Shown here in pieces: positions 34,070 through 44,689 of a stretch of 64,000 nt of DNA. Where the stretch lies: the NCBI GenBank assembly GCA_036250195.1, contig JAVHZZ010000006.1, forward strand, positions 167,048,424 to 167,112,423, given 5' to 3'. The DNA is from Mixophyes australis (Eukaryota > Chordata > Amphibia > Anura > Limnodynastidae). A program made the translations under genes and the position numbers. Numbering within the stretch: the first letter of the stretch is position 1; every line of letters starts with the position of its first letter. The notes below the pieces were generated by a model. It saw only the letters and a list, made by a program, of their open reading frames with translations. It searched no databases and was not told the DNA's origin.

Positions 34070-34769
34070 TGTCACAACCAAGATTCACCTGAGCCTGCGT
34101 GACATGTATGTGACAAGGAATTGATCACTACAAGTCCCCCTGGTCTGTCTAAAAAGATTAAACCCCTCAAAATTATACTTCACACTCACTAGGTTTGTTC
34201 ACCACTAGGAGATATTTTCAAAGCTAGCACTTTGCAGGAGTGTTTAGGTTCTCCCTACACTTATATTTCACTACAATTAATAAGTCAAATTTACCATTAA
34301 TCAAATGAATTAGTCAAATAATATCTTGTATTTCAGTTATGTATTGTTATATATGACCAAGCTCAATTAGCACATGAATTTGTTAAAAACCCAGAGACAG
34401 AATGTTATTAAATGGAATTAAATATGTAAAGTAGCCACAATACTTGAGATATATAAAAATGATATAACAAAATAATATACAGAAATATTATTCAAAACAA
34501 TTTCTTAAAATAAAAGGGAGGACATACAGACACAGAGAAATGTGTTCAATTTCTTGTCTTTGTTGCAGGAAAAAACAGAAATAAGGATAGCATACAGTGA
34601 CTTTTTAAGCATGCGCCTTCAGCCTGTGAAGTACCTAGACTACCCCTGCAGACACAATTCAGTGGGGAATTGTTAAACATTAAATATTCCCTGGTCTGTA
34701 TATCATAGAAATATGATTTACCTTGTGGTCCAAGTGGTAATGAAGAAGTGATGGTATTGAAACTTAGAT
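34070..34769. other. Unassigned DNA
   Basis: No recognised feature. Confidence 0.45.
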
Positions 34770-34890
34770 GTGGCGGTATGGACAATGTAAGTGAATGCAA
34801 GTCGATAGTTTTGCAATCAAAGCACTAGCAGACATGGCAGTCTGGCATACCACCATATGCCAGCCCACTTCAAACACTGATTTTATCTCT
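34770..34890 (+). repeat. Repeat family Z, copy 1
   Basis: About 120 bp: GTGGCGGTATGGACAATGTA, then GTTTTGCAATCAAAGCA, CATGGCAGTCTGGCATACCA and CCCACTTCAAACACTG. The same order occurs at 56806-56905 and 62150-62570. The element type is unknown; GGCATACC/GGTATGGC inverted pairs suggest a palindromic MITE. Confidence 0.6.
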
Positions 34891-35689
34891 AATCAACAGT
34901 CACAGATTTACACATAGATACATATGGAATATGAAAATATTAAGTATAGTAGTGTGGACAATATTTTATCACAATAACTTCTAAAAGCGATTAGTATTTA
35001 AGTTTGGCATATGTTTTAGTATATTAAAAAAACATAGATATTGATGTCAATATGATTTATGAATATTATTCCTTTGATACATTATGATTCCTATATGACT
35101 ATATAAAATACCCAATCCTACATTTAGTCTCCCTTTTGTAATTTCAAAAGTATTTTACATCAACTTGTTCCCCTGGGGAGTTGAGACAAAATTTACCTTT
35201 TCAGGCTGTGAAAGAGCCATCCTGTCTAGCTAAGCGTGAGAATCCATTTTGGACAGGACACTGGTCATAGCAGGATTTCTAGAAGGGGGTTCCAAATGTT
35301 TAATTTTGAAACAAAACAAAAACAAAACATAAACAAACTTGCTACAATAAACGGTGACCAGACACTTTTTTTTATAGGGAAATTGTTTGACTGTAAATAA
35401 GAAGTTTTGTTGAGTCACAGAGTGTAAGACGTAATATAATAACAACTGGTGCAGAAGCAGCTACTGAGAGCATTTGCTCCACTGTTTCTCCTTGTCGGTT
35501 TTATTCCCGATGTTTAGGAAATTTGACCCTGATCAGGAAATTTTCGCTAAACCCTGGTAATCCTTACTTATTTTAATATTTTAAGCTTACCTTTAAGCTT
35601 TTTTTGTAAAAACCCATGGTCACCGCCAGGCTTCCGAGACTTTTGCCGGTGTATGGGCAGGGGATTTTTTCCAAAATGTACAGCATGAG
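34891..35689. other. Unassigned DNA
   Basis: No recognised feature. Confidence 0.45.
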
Positions 35690-36025
35690 AATGTCATAAA
35701 GAGAAGTGGTACTGTGCAGTGTCCATATGTACAACATGAAAATGAGATACATAGAACTGGTACTGTGCAGTGTGTATATGTATAGCATGGTAATGACATA
35801 AAGAGAAGTGGCACTGTGCAGTGTCCATATGTACAACATGAAAATGAGATAAATAGAACTGGTACTGTGCAGTGTGTATATGTATAGCATGGTAATGACA
35901 TAAAGAGAAGTGGTACTGTGCAGTGTCCATATGTACAACATGAATAATGAGATAAATAGAACTGGTACTGTGCAGTGTATATATGTATAGCATGGGTATG
36001 ACATAAAGAGAAGTGGTACTGTGCA
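35690..36025. repeat. Minisatellite with a 102-bp higher-order unit
   Basis: GACATAAAGAGAAGTGG recurs at 35693, 35795, 35897 and 36000. Each 102-bp unit consists of two related half-units of about 51 bp, both with GGTACTGTGCAGTGT: one reads on to CCATATGTACAACATGA, the other to GTATATGTATAGCATGG. Because 102 is a multiple of three, three overlapping minus-strand frames (up to 154 codons) stay open. They are by-products. Confidence 0.95.
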
Positions 36026-36655
36026 GTGGCCACACATTCAGCATAGCAAAACAATTCAGAATTGCCTACAAAACAGAAATTAGGCAGTAGTGCTGTGTTC
36101 AGATATGAAAACTTAAATTAGAACAGTAAAATGTAATAAACTGTTACATAAAAAAGAATGAGGCATAAAGTAAGCTTTACATTAATGTGAACTGCTTTAA
36201 ATAAATCTTACAATCTAACCAAATTAATATTACTCTACAAAACTAACATTAATCTTTAATCACATTCAATTAAAATAAAAAATATTAAACTTAATGTTAG
36301 TTACTTACCCAGTGCTGCACATCAGATTGCAGACAATAACAAGTCATTTGTTTTCTGCATTTTCTATGTCATACAAATACTAGAGCACTAAATTGAAAAC
36401 TGTAAAAGTAATACACTAGAGACAAAAGTGACGGCGGCAATTTTGCTCAGACCAATGTTCATGAAAACATATGCAGATGCTCATGGATATGTGCTCTAGG
36501 CTGCAGACAAGGTGTTATTTAATATGCCTACTAACTGGGAGGTTCCATGAAAGGGGGGTTTCTGGGTAACTGGAAGCCTCCCTTTCCCAAGTGTGCCCTT
36601 ACAGATGGTCAGGTGAGACTGTTAGCCTAGCTGAAGTAAAGCTTCTGTTACTTGC
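36026..36655. other. Unassigned DNA
   Basis: No recognised feature. Confidence 0.45.
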
Positions 36656-36810
36656 CCCCAGTGGCAAGTCCCCCTTTTTTTTTTTTTTACTTCTATCAGT
36701 GGCTTACTGTGGCTGCACATTATGTGCAGGTCCATGTTGGCAGAGACAGGCAGGCAGAGGATGCTGCCCAGAGCGGCCGGGCAGAATTCTTTGTCTGCAA
36801 CATGGAAGTG
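36656..36810. mobile_element. Diverged fragment of the CAGTGGCGGATCC hAT MITE family
   Basis: A CAGTGGC start, then GGCTGCACATTATGTGCAGG, TCCATGTTGGCAGAGACAGG and TGCTGCCCAGAGC, follows the order in the MITEs at 47807-48099 and 62231-62520. Neither terminus is intact. A poly-T tract at 36667-36680 precedes it. Confidence 0.4.
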
Positions 36811-38577
36811 AACATGGAAGTGAAGTTTGTATTTTTGCGAGCATGGACATTTCCATAACAGGCTGCTCTCCTGCAAATGGTCGTGCTAAGTGTCTGCTAT
36901 TAGAGAGGTGGAATAACAAAGTGGTCTTATGTATGGTGGATAAAAAAGGTGCATTTAGTAGAAAAAAAAATATGTACTGAGTGTCCACATTTTTTTCTGC
37001 TTCGTAAATAATCTCTTCTGAGCACTTAAGGAAACAAAATTTTTGAAAAATAAATTCTGCCTATTTACAGTATGTTCTTTGCTATAAATATATGCTCCTA
37101 TTTTGACTCTCTATTAACTTTTTTTTATATCTTCTCTAAACAGGAATCTCATGGTTTTTCCAGTCAGCATAAAGAAATGAAAAAATAAGTCTGCGGGTAA
37201 TATCACATCTGTAACACACATATGGTTTAATGGTTTGTTGCCATTGGATTTATTAAGGACCTCAAAAGGCTAAAACAAAACATTATGACAGACCTATTTG
37301 ACCACTAGTTTCACTTGTCTAACTTTCTTCTACCTCCTCCATGCTATCAATAAAAGATGAATTTCTCCTAAGTTATAAACACAGTGGAGGCAGCCATTCT
37401 GTAGGTTGAACCAATACTCTTGAGAAACCAACCTATTGTAAACTGCTTGTCTGGTATCTCCTTAGCAACATCCACAACATCTTGCCGAAGATCTGGAGGT
37501 AACCAAGTGACCAAGTGAACACATTTATTTCTTTATGACTGTTAATTGTGAAGGCCATGACTCCCTTAGTGTACCCTTTTGCTGGGCACCTGGGCTGGTA
37601 CCCCTGACCTTTTCCTTCAGATCAGAGTTGCTGTGTATGTTTCCTCCTGGCCAGAGCTGCAGTGTAGTGGGCAGAGCATTGTTATTAGATGCTGGGTCCC
37701 AACCTCAGAACAGCTGGAAAACGGAGTGGTCTAATCTGTAGGTCACCAGAATTACAGCAGGTAAGTAGATGTCAAAAGCAGGATCTTGAAGCAGTGATAC
37801 TTATTAGCTCAAGAACTCCTTATATTGACAATTACGCAGTAGTTAGTCGGACTAGTGACCTCCAAAATCTCAGAAGGTATAAAACAGTTGAAATACAAAA
37901 TACAGCTCTATTTTACTGTTTCTGACACACATGTTGCCAGGGGGTAGCCAAGCCCCCTGATCCTAGCTGGCACGACAATGTCTAATATATTACATTCAAT
38001 GTTTACCATCAGGATGTAAAATATTTTCTAAACTTGAATTTAAATGCAATTTAAACTTAACAAAAAATTACATCAATCTGTGATTTATGAAATTATTTGT
38101 TAGATAACTAATGATCCCCTCCTGTGCATTTAGGCTAAAGGATGTGTTGGTCACAAGCCAGTGAAAACGCTTAATTAGCATGGGACTTCCTTTAGAAAAG
38201 TTATGAAAAACAAATTTCACTACATTTCCAGTAAAAAGTACAACTCATTATAAAAAATCAGTACATTTAAATGATATACAGTGGCGCACTGCGCTACTAA
38301 TTGAAATAAATTTGTACAATAAGTTATTTCTAAGTGACCCAGCCACAGGAGTTTTTTATAGTAGGAAAATATGGCTAGAATACAGATAGAAAGTGCTTAG
38401 ATGCCAACAGTTCCTAAATTCCAGGGACATTCTCAGGGTTCAAAGTTTTGTCCTGAATGTTACTTTCTTTTTAAATTCTGAAAATTGGCTGCAATTATTA
38501 TAGAAAAGTACAAATAAGTTTAGTAAACATGATAGCATGGGTATTGTAGTGCAGGAAGGTTCACTTATAACTGAGCA
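36811..38577. other. Unassigned DNA
   Basis: Open frames at 36591-36980 and 37535-37925 lack domain signatures and span repeat-derived text. No splice or RNA feature is supported. Confidence 0.45.
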
Positions 38578-38880
38578 TGATGGGGCTCATGTAGAGTTAT
38601 AAACGACACGCCTCCGATTTATATGCATACAATAAAAGTTTTTATACTGCACATGCTCTCTGCAAAAGGGCAAGCATACATCTACATGCAGTTTTTGCTG
38701 CACCTTACACTAAAACTTGAGGGGAGGGCCGGGGGAGGGTGAAAGAGAGTGGATGCTGAGCACACCAATCCTGTGTTCACGCCAATGCGACTGTGGTAGA
38801 CTTGGACGCAGATATTGATACACCTGTCAGGATGCACATCTCTTACAGGTCCTGGAGGACTGGTGCAATAATTCACATGG
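38578..38880. mobile_element. Possible MITE with GGGGCTCATGTAGAGTTA start
   Basis: The left end GATGGGGCTCATGTAGAGTT resembles the one at 40218 (TTGGGGCTTATGCAGAGTAG). Both are followed by sequence with CGCC/GGACGC steps. No right inverted end was confirmed. Confidence 0.35.
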
Positions 38881-39029
38881 TTCTGGTGATGACTACCAGC
38901 AGCACTAGCTAGTTTCTGCTGATTGGATGGTTGTGGATTGAGCTCTTCAGCTGATTGTACTTAATCCATTAGTATGGCAGCTATGTTATATAAAAGTTAT
39001 TGTCATCTATACACATTACATAATTAATA
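38881..39029. other. Unassigned spacer
   Basis: Nothing recognised. Confidence 0.35.
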
Positions 39030-39172
39030 TTTCCTGGGAGTACCTGCTGGAAGCACCTGTTGGAACTGGGAAGAACAAAATAACTCCCCACAGATAGCAT
39101 CCTAGTCAGAATAGAACCTACGGCCTTACCTCTGCGAGGCAACAGTACTACTGTTGTGTCCCCAGTGGTAAC
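39030..39172 (-). mobile_element. Degraded V-SINE-like fragment (antisense)
   Basis: Minus strand: GTAGTACTGTTGCCTCGCAG, AGGTAAGGCCGTAGGTTCTA and TGGGGAGTTATTTTGTTCTT follow the head-to-centre order of the SINEs at 18.2, 31.5 and 61.7 kb. Heavily diverged, without a tail. Confidence 0.55.
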
Positions 39173-39798
39173 TACAATAAATATATAGTACATTATTTTT
39201 GATGGGGAATTTCAGAAATTGTCCACAGGTTTTCAGCCTCTTAGAGAAGTTATTGAAAACTCTCTAAAACCAGTAAGGAATTACCATTTCCTCTGTAACA
39301 TATAGGCCCATCCATGTGCTGCAAACTACAGCTCATAACAAAAGGCAAAATATTATGCCATCCAATTGACATGGTCTAACAATAGTTATTGTTTACATGA
39401 AAGCATCTGAGATGATCTATGATTTATGAAATTGTACAGTACAGGAAATGTGTTTTATGAACATCTCCAGATCCTAAAATACTGTCACACAGTGACAGTA
39501 TACAGTATACTATACACACAATGGTGCGTTACTGAGGTCCAGGGATTGGCTATTTAATAACCAGAAAAGACAGCTGTCTTAGGAGCAACTGGGCTTCAAT
39601 AGTCTAACAAGTCTAGCACTGAATGTACTACTTGTTCTCCTGCTTTGGGGTACCAGCAAGCAAGTCTGAACCTATTGACTTAAAATATGTGCCCTACTGT
39701 GCATTGGTTGGGTGAATTTGACAGCTTTGCCTTGATCTCCACAATACCATATGATGCTACTGCTGACGTCAATAATGAATTAATAGATTGCATTTTTA
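39173..39798. other. Unassigned DNA
   Basis: No recognised feature. A CAGTATACAGTATAC duplication at 39497 is minor. Confidence 0.45.
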
Positions 39799-39932
39799 GG
39801 GTTAGATTTATTATGTGCCGATTCCTGGTGTTCTGAAGTAATTTTTTAAAATGGCACTTTTATTAACAACAAAGCCCATCGGGCGCTGGGAATTGGTGGT
39901 TTTACGGAACCGTGGCCTAGTAAATATACCCC
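39799..39932. mobile_element. MITE related to family A by its ends only
   Basis: Starts GGGTTAGATTTATTATG and ends CTAGTAAATATACCCC. The interior (GGTGTTCTGAAGTA, GGCGCTGGGAATTGGTGG) lacks the X-box/CCAAT arms. The 90-codon frame at 39851 starts inside and is not supported. Confidence 0.55.
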
Positions 39933-40217
39933 TTGATGATACATATTGTGCTGCAGTGACATCACTTTTTCTTAGTGAATTGACAGGCTACTGTCTCATG
40001 GACCTTGTTTCAACCCACAAAATGGTTGCCTCCCAAATGACAGGTGCATTTTTAGGAAATTCCACTTCTTTAATCTCTTGCATAAATTTTGTCCATGTCT
40101 GTTTGTATTTCTATAATACATGATGATTTTTAGTACAAAACAACTAGTTTTTAAATTTCAATAGTATAAATAAATATAAGCCTGCTAATTTGGAATGATT
40201 ATCTCTGCTTTATACAC
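39933..40217. other. Unassigned spacer
   Basis: Nothing recognised. Confidence 0.4.
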
Positions 40218-40440
40218 TTTGGGGCTTATGCAGAGTAGGACTTACCCAAGTAGCAAATCGTGGGTGAAATTGGTGTACAAATGCACAGAAATTGGACGCA
40301 CGTATATGCAGACTTGCATGATTCTGCCACCTATGCGCATCTGTGAAGGGAGAGGTGAAATGGGGGTAGGTGTAAGGACATACACAGTCCGAATAAACTA
40401 AATGTGTGATCATGCAAATGTGGCTCATGGAAGCCTGCAG
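40218..40440. mobile_element. Possible MITE with GGGGCTTATGCAGAGTAG start
   Basis: Start shared with 38578. The body carries GGACGCACGTATATGCAGAC and TGCCACCTATGCGCATCTG. The right end is uncertain (possibly GTGGCTCATGGAAGCC near 40430). Confidence 0.35.
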
Positions 40441-40484
40441 AAATAGTTAGTAAGTGTATGCTTTGCACCTACTATAGGGCAGGT

Positions 40485-40652
40485 CATGGGCTGGCTGGCA
40501 AATTTTAGCCTGAGGGGCAAGACTCAGCAGCATATTAGGAACATTTTAAAGGGAAAAAAATGCAGATAGCCCAGTGACCCAGCCCAAGGTAGCCCACTAT
40601 GGGACCAGCCTGGGTGCAGATGCCCCCTGCCCCCCAGCTCAGCCAGTCCCTG
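40485..40652. mobile_element. hAT-type MITE (168 bp)
   Basis: Starts CATGGGCTGGCTGG and ends CAGCCAGTCCCTG. It is flanked by a perfect 8-bp duplication GGGCAGGT (40477-40484 and 40653-40660). Interior TTTTAGCCTGAGGGGCAAGA and CCAGTGACCCAGCCCAAG pairs it with 17681-17845. Confidence 0.88.
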
Positions 40653-40660
40653 GGGCAGGT

Positions 40661-41809
40661 ACAATTATGCGCTGATGATGATGACTAATTGCAAACCAGA
40701 CGTATAAGCTGCTGAAGAGGCGGATGCCTCTTGTGATGCCTACTGCTCTGCATATGTCAGCAATACGCCCGTTTTACATGTAAGCTACGGCCTTTTGCCG
40801 TCGAACTCAACATCAACCCCTGTAACATTGCAGCAGATATAATTTGATATACCTACATGAAGTAGTGCCCATAACTAAAACATAAACAACAACAGTTAAG
40901 TATCAGGAGACAAAACTTATTTAGCAAAATGCTATCTGGTCCAATAATACCAGATATTATGGGTTTTGGCTGCAGTAAATATATAATCAAAAAAAGTCTA
41001 TATATCTCCCTTCCTGCCTAGGTGTAATCTGCTCTACCAAGTGTCTTGTTGATTTAAGAATAAGCTAATAATTCATTCATGTTTTCTAGCACTTAACTTT
41101 CAATAAAGATGTATTTGCTAACCTCAGAATTTTGTTTGCTTTGGGTCTTTTTTCTAAAATAAGGTGTGTACTTCCTCTGTTCAATACTTCCCTATTGTTG
41201 TAGGATACTGAGTTGTAAAAAAAATACAGAATGCCTCCTTATATATCAGTCTTTATACATTGCTTCTGATGGTAAAAACAACAACGTATCAGTGTAACAA
41301 TATAAAAATATTGAATTACCTGTGCATTACTGACACACAATAACTATTATCACAAATAAAAACCTACAGTGTAAAAGATGGCAACAATCTTCTGTAGAGT
41401 CAGGTGATCACGTCACGATAAAACACAATAAAAAAATATTTCTTTGTTGTTATTTAACTTTGAAAGGAAAGCGTGGGACTAAAGATCAAAGTCTATTTCC
41501 CTCATGTCTTGTCTGAAATGCAGAACTGAAAACTTTCTGAAGGAAACTAATAAGGCTAAATCAGTGACTTTAAAAAGCATTGTCCATTAGTAAAGGTTGT
41601 CTATTTTCTGGCTTGTCTTGTATCAGTCATTATCTGCTGTCACAATTTTTTATGAATGTCGCCTACCTTAAAATATAACAAATACAGTACAACAAACGCA
41701 AACATAAGTATTAATAATTATACATTGTCACGTCCTCTTACCGTATGTGATTTCCATGCTGGAGTTGAGCTCGGTGTTGACATTGACCATGTCTCGTGCC
41801 TGTTTCTAG
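40661..41809. other. Unassigned DNA upstream of the candidate exon
   Basis: AT-rich, with few recognised repeats. If the exon at 41810 is real, this would be intron. Confidence 0.4.
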
Positions 41810-41851
41810 TTTAGAAAAGAGTTAACAGCCGACATGGAGGAACAGGTCCAG
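41810..41851 (+). CDS. Candidate 42-nt coding exon (unproven)
   Basis: A pyrimidine-rich TCTCGTGCCTGTTTCTAG (acceptor-like AG at 41808-41809) is followed by 42 nt and then a consensus donor, CAG followed by GTGAGA at 41852. The 42 nt are open in one frame, encoding FRKELTADMEEQVQ, and would add 14 codons without shifting the frame. A TTGAC branch-like element lies about 25-30 nt upstream. An alternative reading is a first coding exon starting at the ATG at 41834-41836 (GCCGACATGG, good start context) and ending at the same donor. The gene is not recognised, and chance splice sites are common, so this is only a candidate. Confidence 0.25.
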
Positions 41852-42894
41852 GTGAGAGCTGCGAGGTGAGGTGTTGTAAAACAAGGCACGGTAGTGTGTT
41901 GTACTGTTATCATATTGATTCTCTTAATCATGGCTAATGTAGAAAGAGATGTTAAACAGTAACCAGTCTCTTATGGTGACCAATCTACAAGGTTGTTGTC
42001 TCTATGGCAACATTAAGGCCTGAAACTCAAACATGGCTTTTTGCTGCACCTCCCTCTTTCTTTACTCAATAAATAAATGTGAATCCTAGGATAATTTTGG
42101 AATAGACGGTCGTATCTCTTTTATCTGTCTGTTGTGCATTTCTAAACCGTTTTACACACCGATATTTATTTATTATATTTTACTTTCCTCACAAACAGTG
42201 CACAGAACTAATGTTTGCATTTGTCACGTACCACATAAATGATTTAATGTAATAGATCTGGGGGGGGGGGGTTTCCTCACATGTTGATTCTTGGTAAAAG
42301 AAAGAGTGCAAAAGTGGAAGGTGCGAGAATTTGTCTTTAGTTGATGAAAATCAAAGCCTGGTTAAGGCACAAGGACGGTATTGATTAGGCAATAATTCTT
42401 TCCCTATAACAGAGCTGGTGAATATTTAACGGTGCGAAACTGACATAAATAACTCAGAAGTCAACCTAATGGCATTTTAATGGAACAGAACTGATTATTT
42501 TCCATAAAAAAGTGTCATAAATGTCTGGAAGATTAAGGACCCACTGTGTCAAAGTGATAGTGTGTGTTAGGATATAGCTCTATATAAACTAAAGGGCCAA
42601 TACTTAGAGATGAGTGATATTTTCAAAACTATTTTTGGAATACCCGCCTTATTCCTTATCTGGACACAGGTTTTATTGATGGAACATTAGACCTCTGAGA
42701 AATTGACTGTTCTGAAGTGAAATTCAGTTTGCGCAAAATTCCAACGCAACTTGGCGGAGTCAGGCGAATATTTTGCATAACAGTTTTGAAAATTTTGCTC
42801 ATTTCTAATGTCAGTACAATCAGTAAGACTGTCATTTGAGGAACGTCTTACAATTATAATATAGTTTCAGCAATGACACTAATTCCTAGTAAAT
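41852..42894. other. Unassigned DNA
   Basis: A poly-G run lies at 42260-42270. No other feature. Confidence 0.45.
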
Positions 42895-43400
42895 TTATAG
42901 CCAGCATGCTGGGCCAGTGCTAGCAGGTCTGGCGCCCCCTGAAAAAAAAATTTGCACCCTCCTCTTGTATAAATTATTTTTAATTCGATAATGCTTTGCT
43001 TCTTTTAATACAAATCATATAATAAACCATAATAAAGAGAGTAATACATGAAACAGCAAACATTTATTGATAAATAAATAATATAAGTGAAGAATATGTA
43101 TTGTTTGTAATACAATTTTACATTTTTGCAAATTACAGTGATGTAAATATGGCTATTATATACAATATTATTAAGGAAACTGATACAATAATATAAATTC
43201 TCCATAAACTCATAAGATCATAGAAATTGTCGGAGTGGGTAAGAAGTTATTGTCACTTACTTTTTAGGTGTCCTGGATGCAAGTCTCCACCCCTCTCCCT
43301 ATGCAAATGTTCCAAACTTTTTCTGTCTCAGGCACCCTTACAGTCTCAGTAATTTTTTCAAGGCACACCTACGCCAAAATAAAAACATAAAATGTTAAAT
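42895..43400. mobile_element. Possible hAT-like end fragments
   Basis: GCTAGCAGGTCTGGCGCCCC at about 42919 and TTCCAAACTTTTTCTGTCTC AGGCACCC at about 43310 resemble ends of hAT-type elements, separated by AT-rich DNA. No duplications were found. Confidence 0.3.
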
Positions 43401-43536
43401 AGAGGGAACAGTCTCCTCCTTCATCACACTCTCCATAAACATATGTCATCTTCTTCAGTACACTGTACCCCTTTATCACCAAACTGTTCCCCCTTCATCA
43501 TCACACTGCGCACATCATGCTGTTTTTATGTCTTTT

Positions 43537-43850
43537 ATGAGCCCCTTTCTCATTCTTTTTTCCCCTTGCCTTTTTTGTATCCCCTTTCAAGCTGTGCCTC
43601 TTTTCATTCTTTTTCTCCACGTGCCTTATTTTGTCCCCCCTTTCTTTCAAGCTGTGCCCCTTTTTCATTATGCTTCTCCCCCTTGCCTTTTTTTTGTCTC
43701 CCCTTTCTTTTAAATTGTTCCGTTTTATCATTTTTTTTCTCCCCATTGCTTTTTTTCCTCCCCTTTCTTCAAAGCTGCGCCCCTTTCTCATTCTTTTTCT
43801 TTGACTTACCTTTCTATTGCCTTATTTGTTCTCCTTTGTCTTCTTTTCTT
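43537..43850. repeat. Pyrimidine-rich minisatellite, about 62 bp x 4-5
   Basis: Units read GTGCCCCTTTTTCATTATGC, TTCTCCCCCTTGCCTTTTTT, GTCTCCCCTTTCTTTCAAGC with small changes, borders at the AAGCTG steps. The 217-codon frame at 43392-44045 runs through it and repeats Pro/Phe/Leu motifs; the complementary strand gives Lys/Glu/Arg frames. Neither is a gene. Confidence 0.85.
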
Positions 43851-44046
43851 CAAGTTCTTTTTCTGTCTTCTGCCGTGGCTCCTCTTCATCTGCTCCTCAC
43901 TGCTCTGTCTGCAATGAATGTCAGGCGCGACGTGCGTGATAACGTCACACCGACATTCATTGCAAACGGATTAGGGAGGAGGGCGCCATTGTGCCAGGCA
44001 TCAGGTGGTTTTATTTTTTTATATATATATATTTTTTTTTTTTAAG

Positions 44047-44221
44047 GCTGGAGGAGAAGCGGGGGATGCAGCGCACTGACATTTCCTGGAACTTTGAGAA
44101 GTTCCTGATTGGTGCTGATGCCGTCCTGTACAAGAGATACGGCCGTCACTTTGAGACCATCAACATCCAGGATGACATCGAGAAGCTCCTCAAAGATGTC
44201 CAGCTCGATGACAAGATGTAG
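44047..44221 (+). pseudogene. Glutathione peroxidase C-terminal fragment (GPx1/2-like)
   Basis: The frame ending at TAG 44219-44221 reads [20 protein letters not shown], then [20 protein letters not shown]. This is the C-terminus of an animal glutathione peroxidase. The Trp and Asn of WNFEKF are two of the four GPx catalytic-site residues. A usual GPx has GPDG where this has GADA. The family reduces hydrogen peroxide or lipid peroxides with glutathione. The selenocysteine exon is absent here, so the piece cannot be active. It starts abruptly after a T-rich tract (44008-44043), which could be a decayed acceptor or a junction. A last exon of a real gene is possible but the next fragment argues against it. 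Confidence 0.7.
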
Positions 44222-44358
44222 CTTGTCATCAGCTTGTCAACCTTCATGTCAAATATGTTGAGAGAGGTTTACGCATCCTTGGGTTTCCCTGTAACCAATT
44301 TGGAAAACAGAAATGTGGGGATGAAGCTCAAATAAAAGACTTTGCTGCATCCTACAAG
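44222..44358 (+). pseudogene. Glutathione peroxidase middle fragment (GPx4-like)
   Basis: From 44230 the open frame reads [20 protein letters not shown], then [20 protein letters not shown], then SYK. This is the segment after the selenocysteine site of GPx4-like proteins and includes the catalytic Gln of CNQFGKQ. It follows the stop of the previous fragment directly, although in a GPx protein it would lie before the WNFEKF part. It ends at AAG followed by GTAATC, a donor-like site, and the frame then closes (VIL-stop). AATAAA inside (44331) lies in the codons for Gln-Ile-Lys and is not a poly(A) site. Confidence 0.65.
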
Positions 44359-44689
44359 GTAATCCTATAGTGTCTCCCACGGGTGTTGAATCCCACAGTA
44401 CAGTTTTAGATGGAGGGAAATCAAAAATCAAACCGATCAATAGACTAACACCTGCGCAGAAACATGAAATTCCCATAAATTAGCTACTGTACTAAGCCCC
44501 TCGGGCTTGGCACCCCCCCCCCCCCCCCCCCCCCCCCTAGCCCCCTTGTGCCTCCCGTCTTCTAATGAAAAAATTAAAGCTTCTAAATTAATTTATAACC
44601 TGGGACTTTCTCAAGCTGCCAGAGGGAAACTCCCAGGTTATGAATAGACCTAGCGGCTGTAATTTTTTCAATTTGCAGCGGAAGATCCT
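44359..44689. other. Unassigned DNA with a poly-C run
   Basis: Poly-C of about 25 bp at 44513-44537. An inverted pair ACCTGGGA and TCCCAGGT (44598, 44630) is visible. Nothing else recognised. Confidence 0.5.

Noticed and set aside
35690..36025. CRISPR-like array
   Set aside because: Units are contiguous with no unique spacers, and the genome is clearly eukaryotic.
35573..36054. Minus-strand frames of 116-154 codons with repeated Tyr/Leu/His motifs
   Set aside because: They follow entirely from the 102-bp minisatellite, stay open in all three registers, and show no domain or start context.
43392..44045. 217-codon plus-strand frame as a secreted or membrane protein
   Set aside because: Composition and repetition come from the 62-bp pyrimidine minisatellite; the opposite strand gives a Lys/Glu-rich frame of similar quality.
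44330..44337. AATAAA as poly(A) signal of the GPx fragment
   Set aside because: It lies inside the translated match (Gln-Ile-Lys) and no cleavage context follows.
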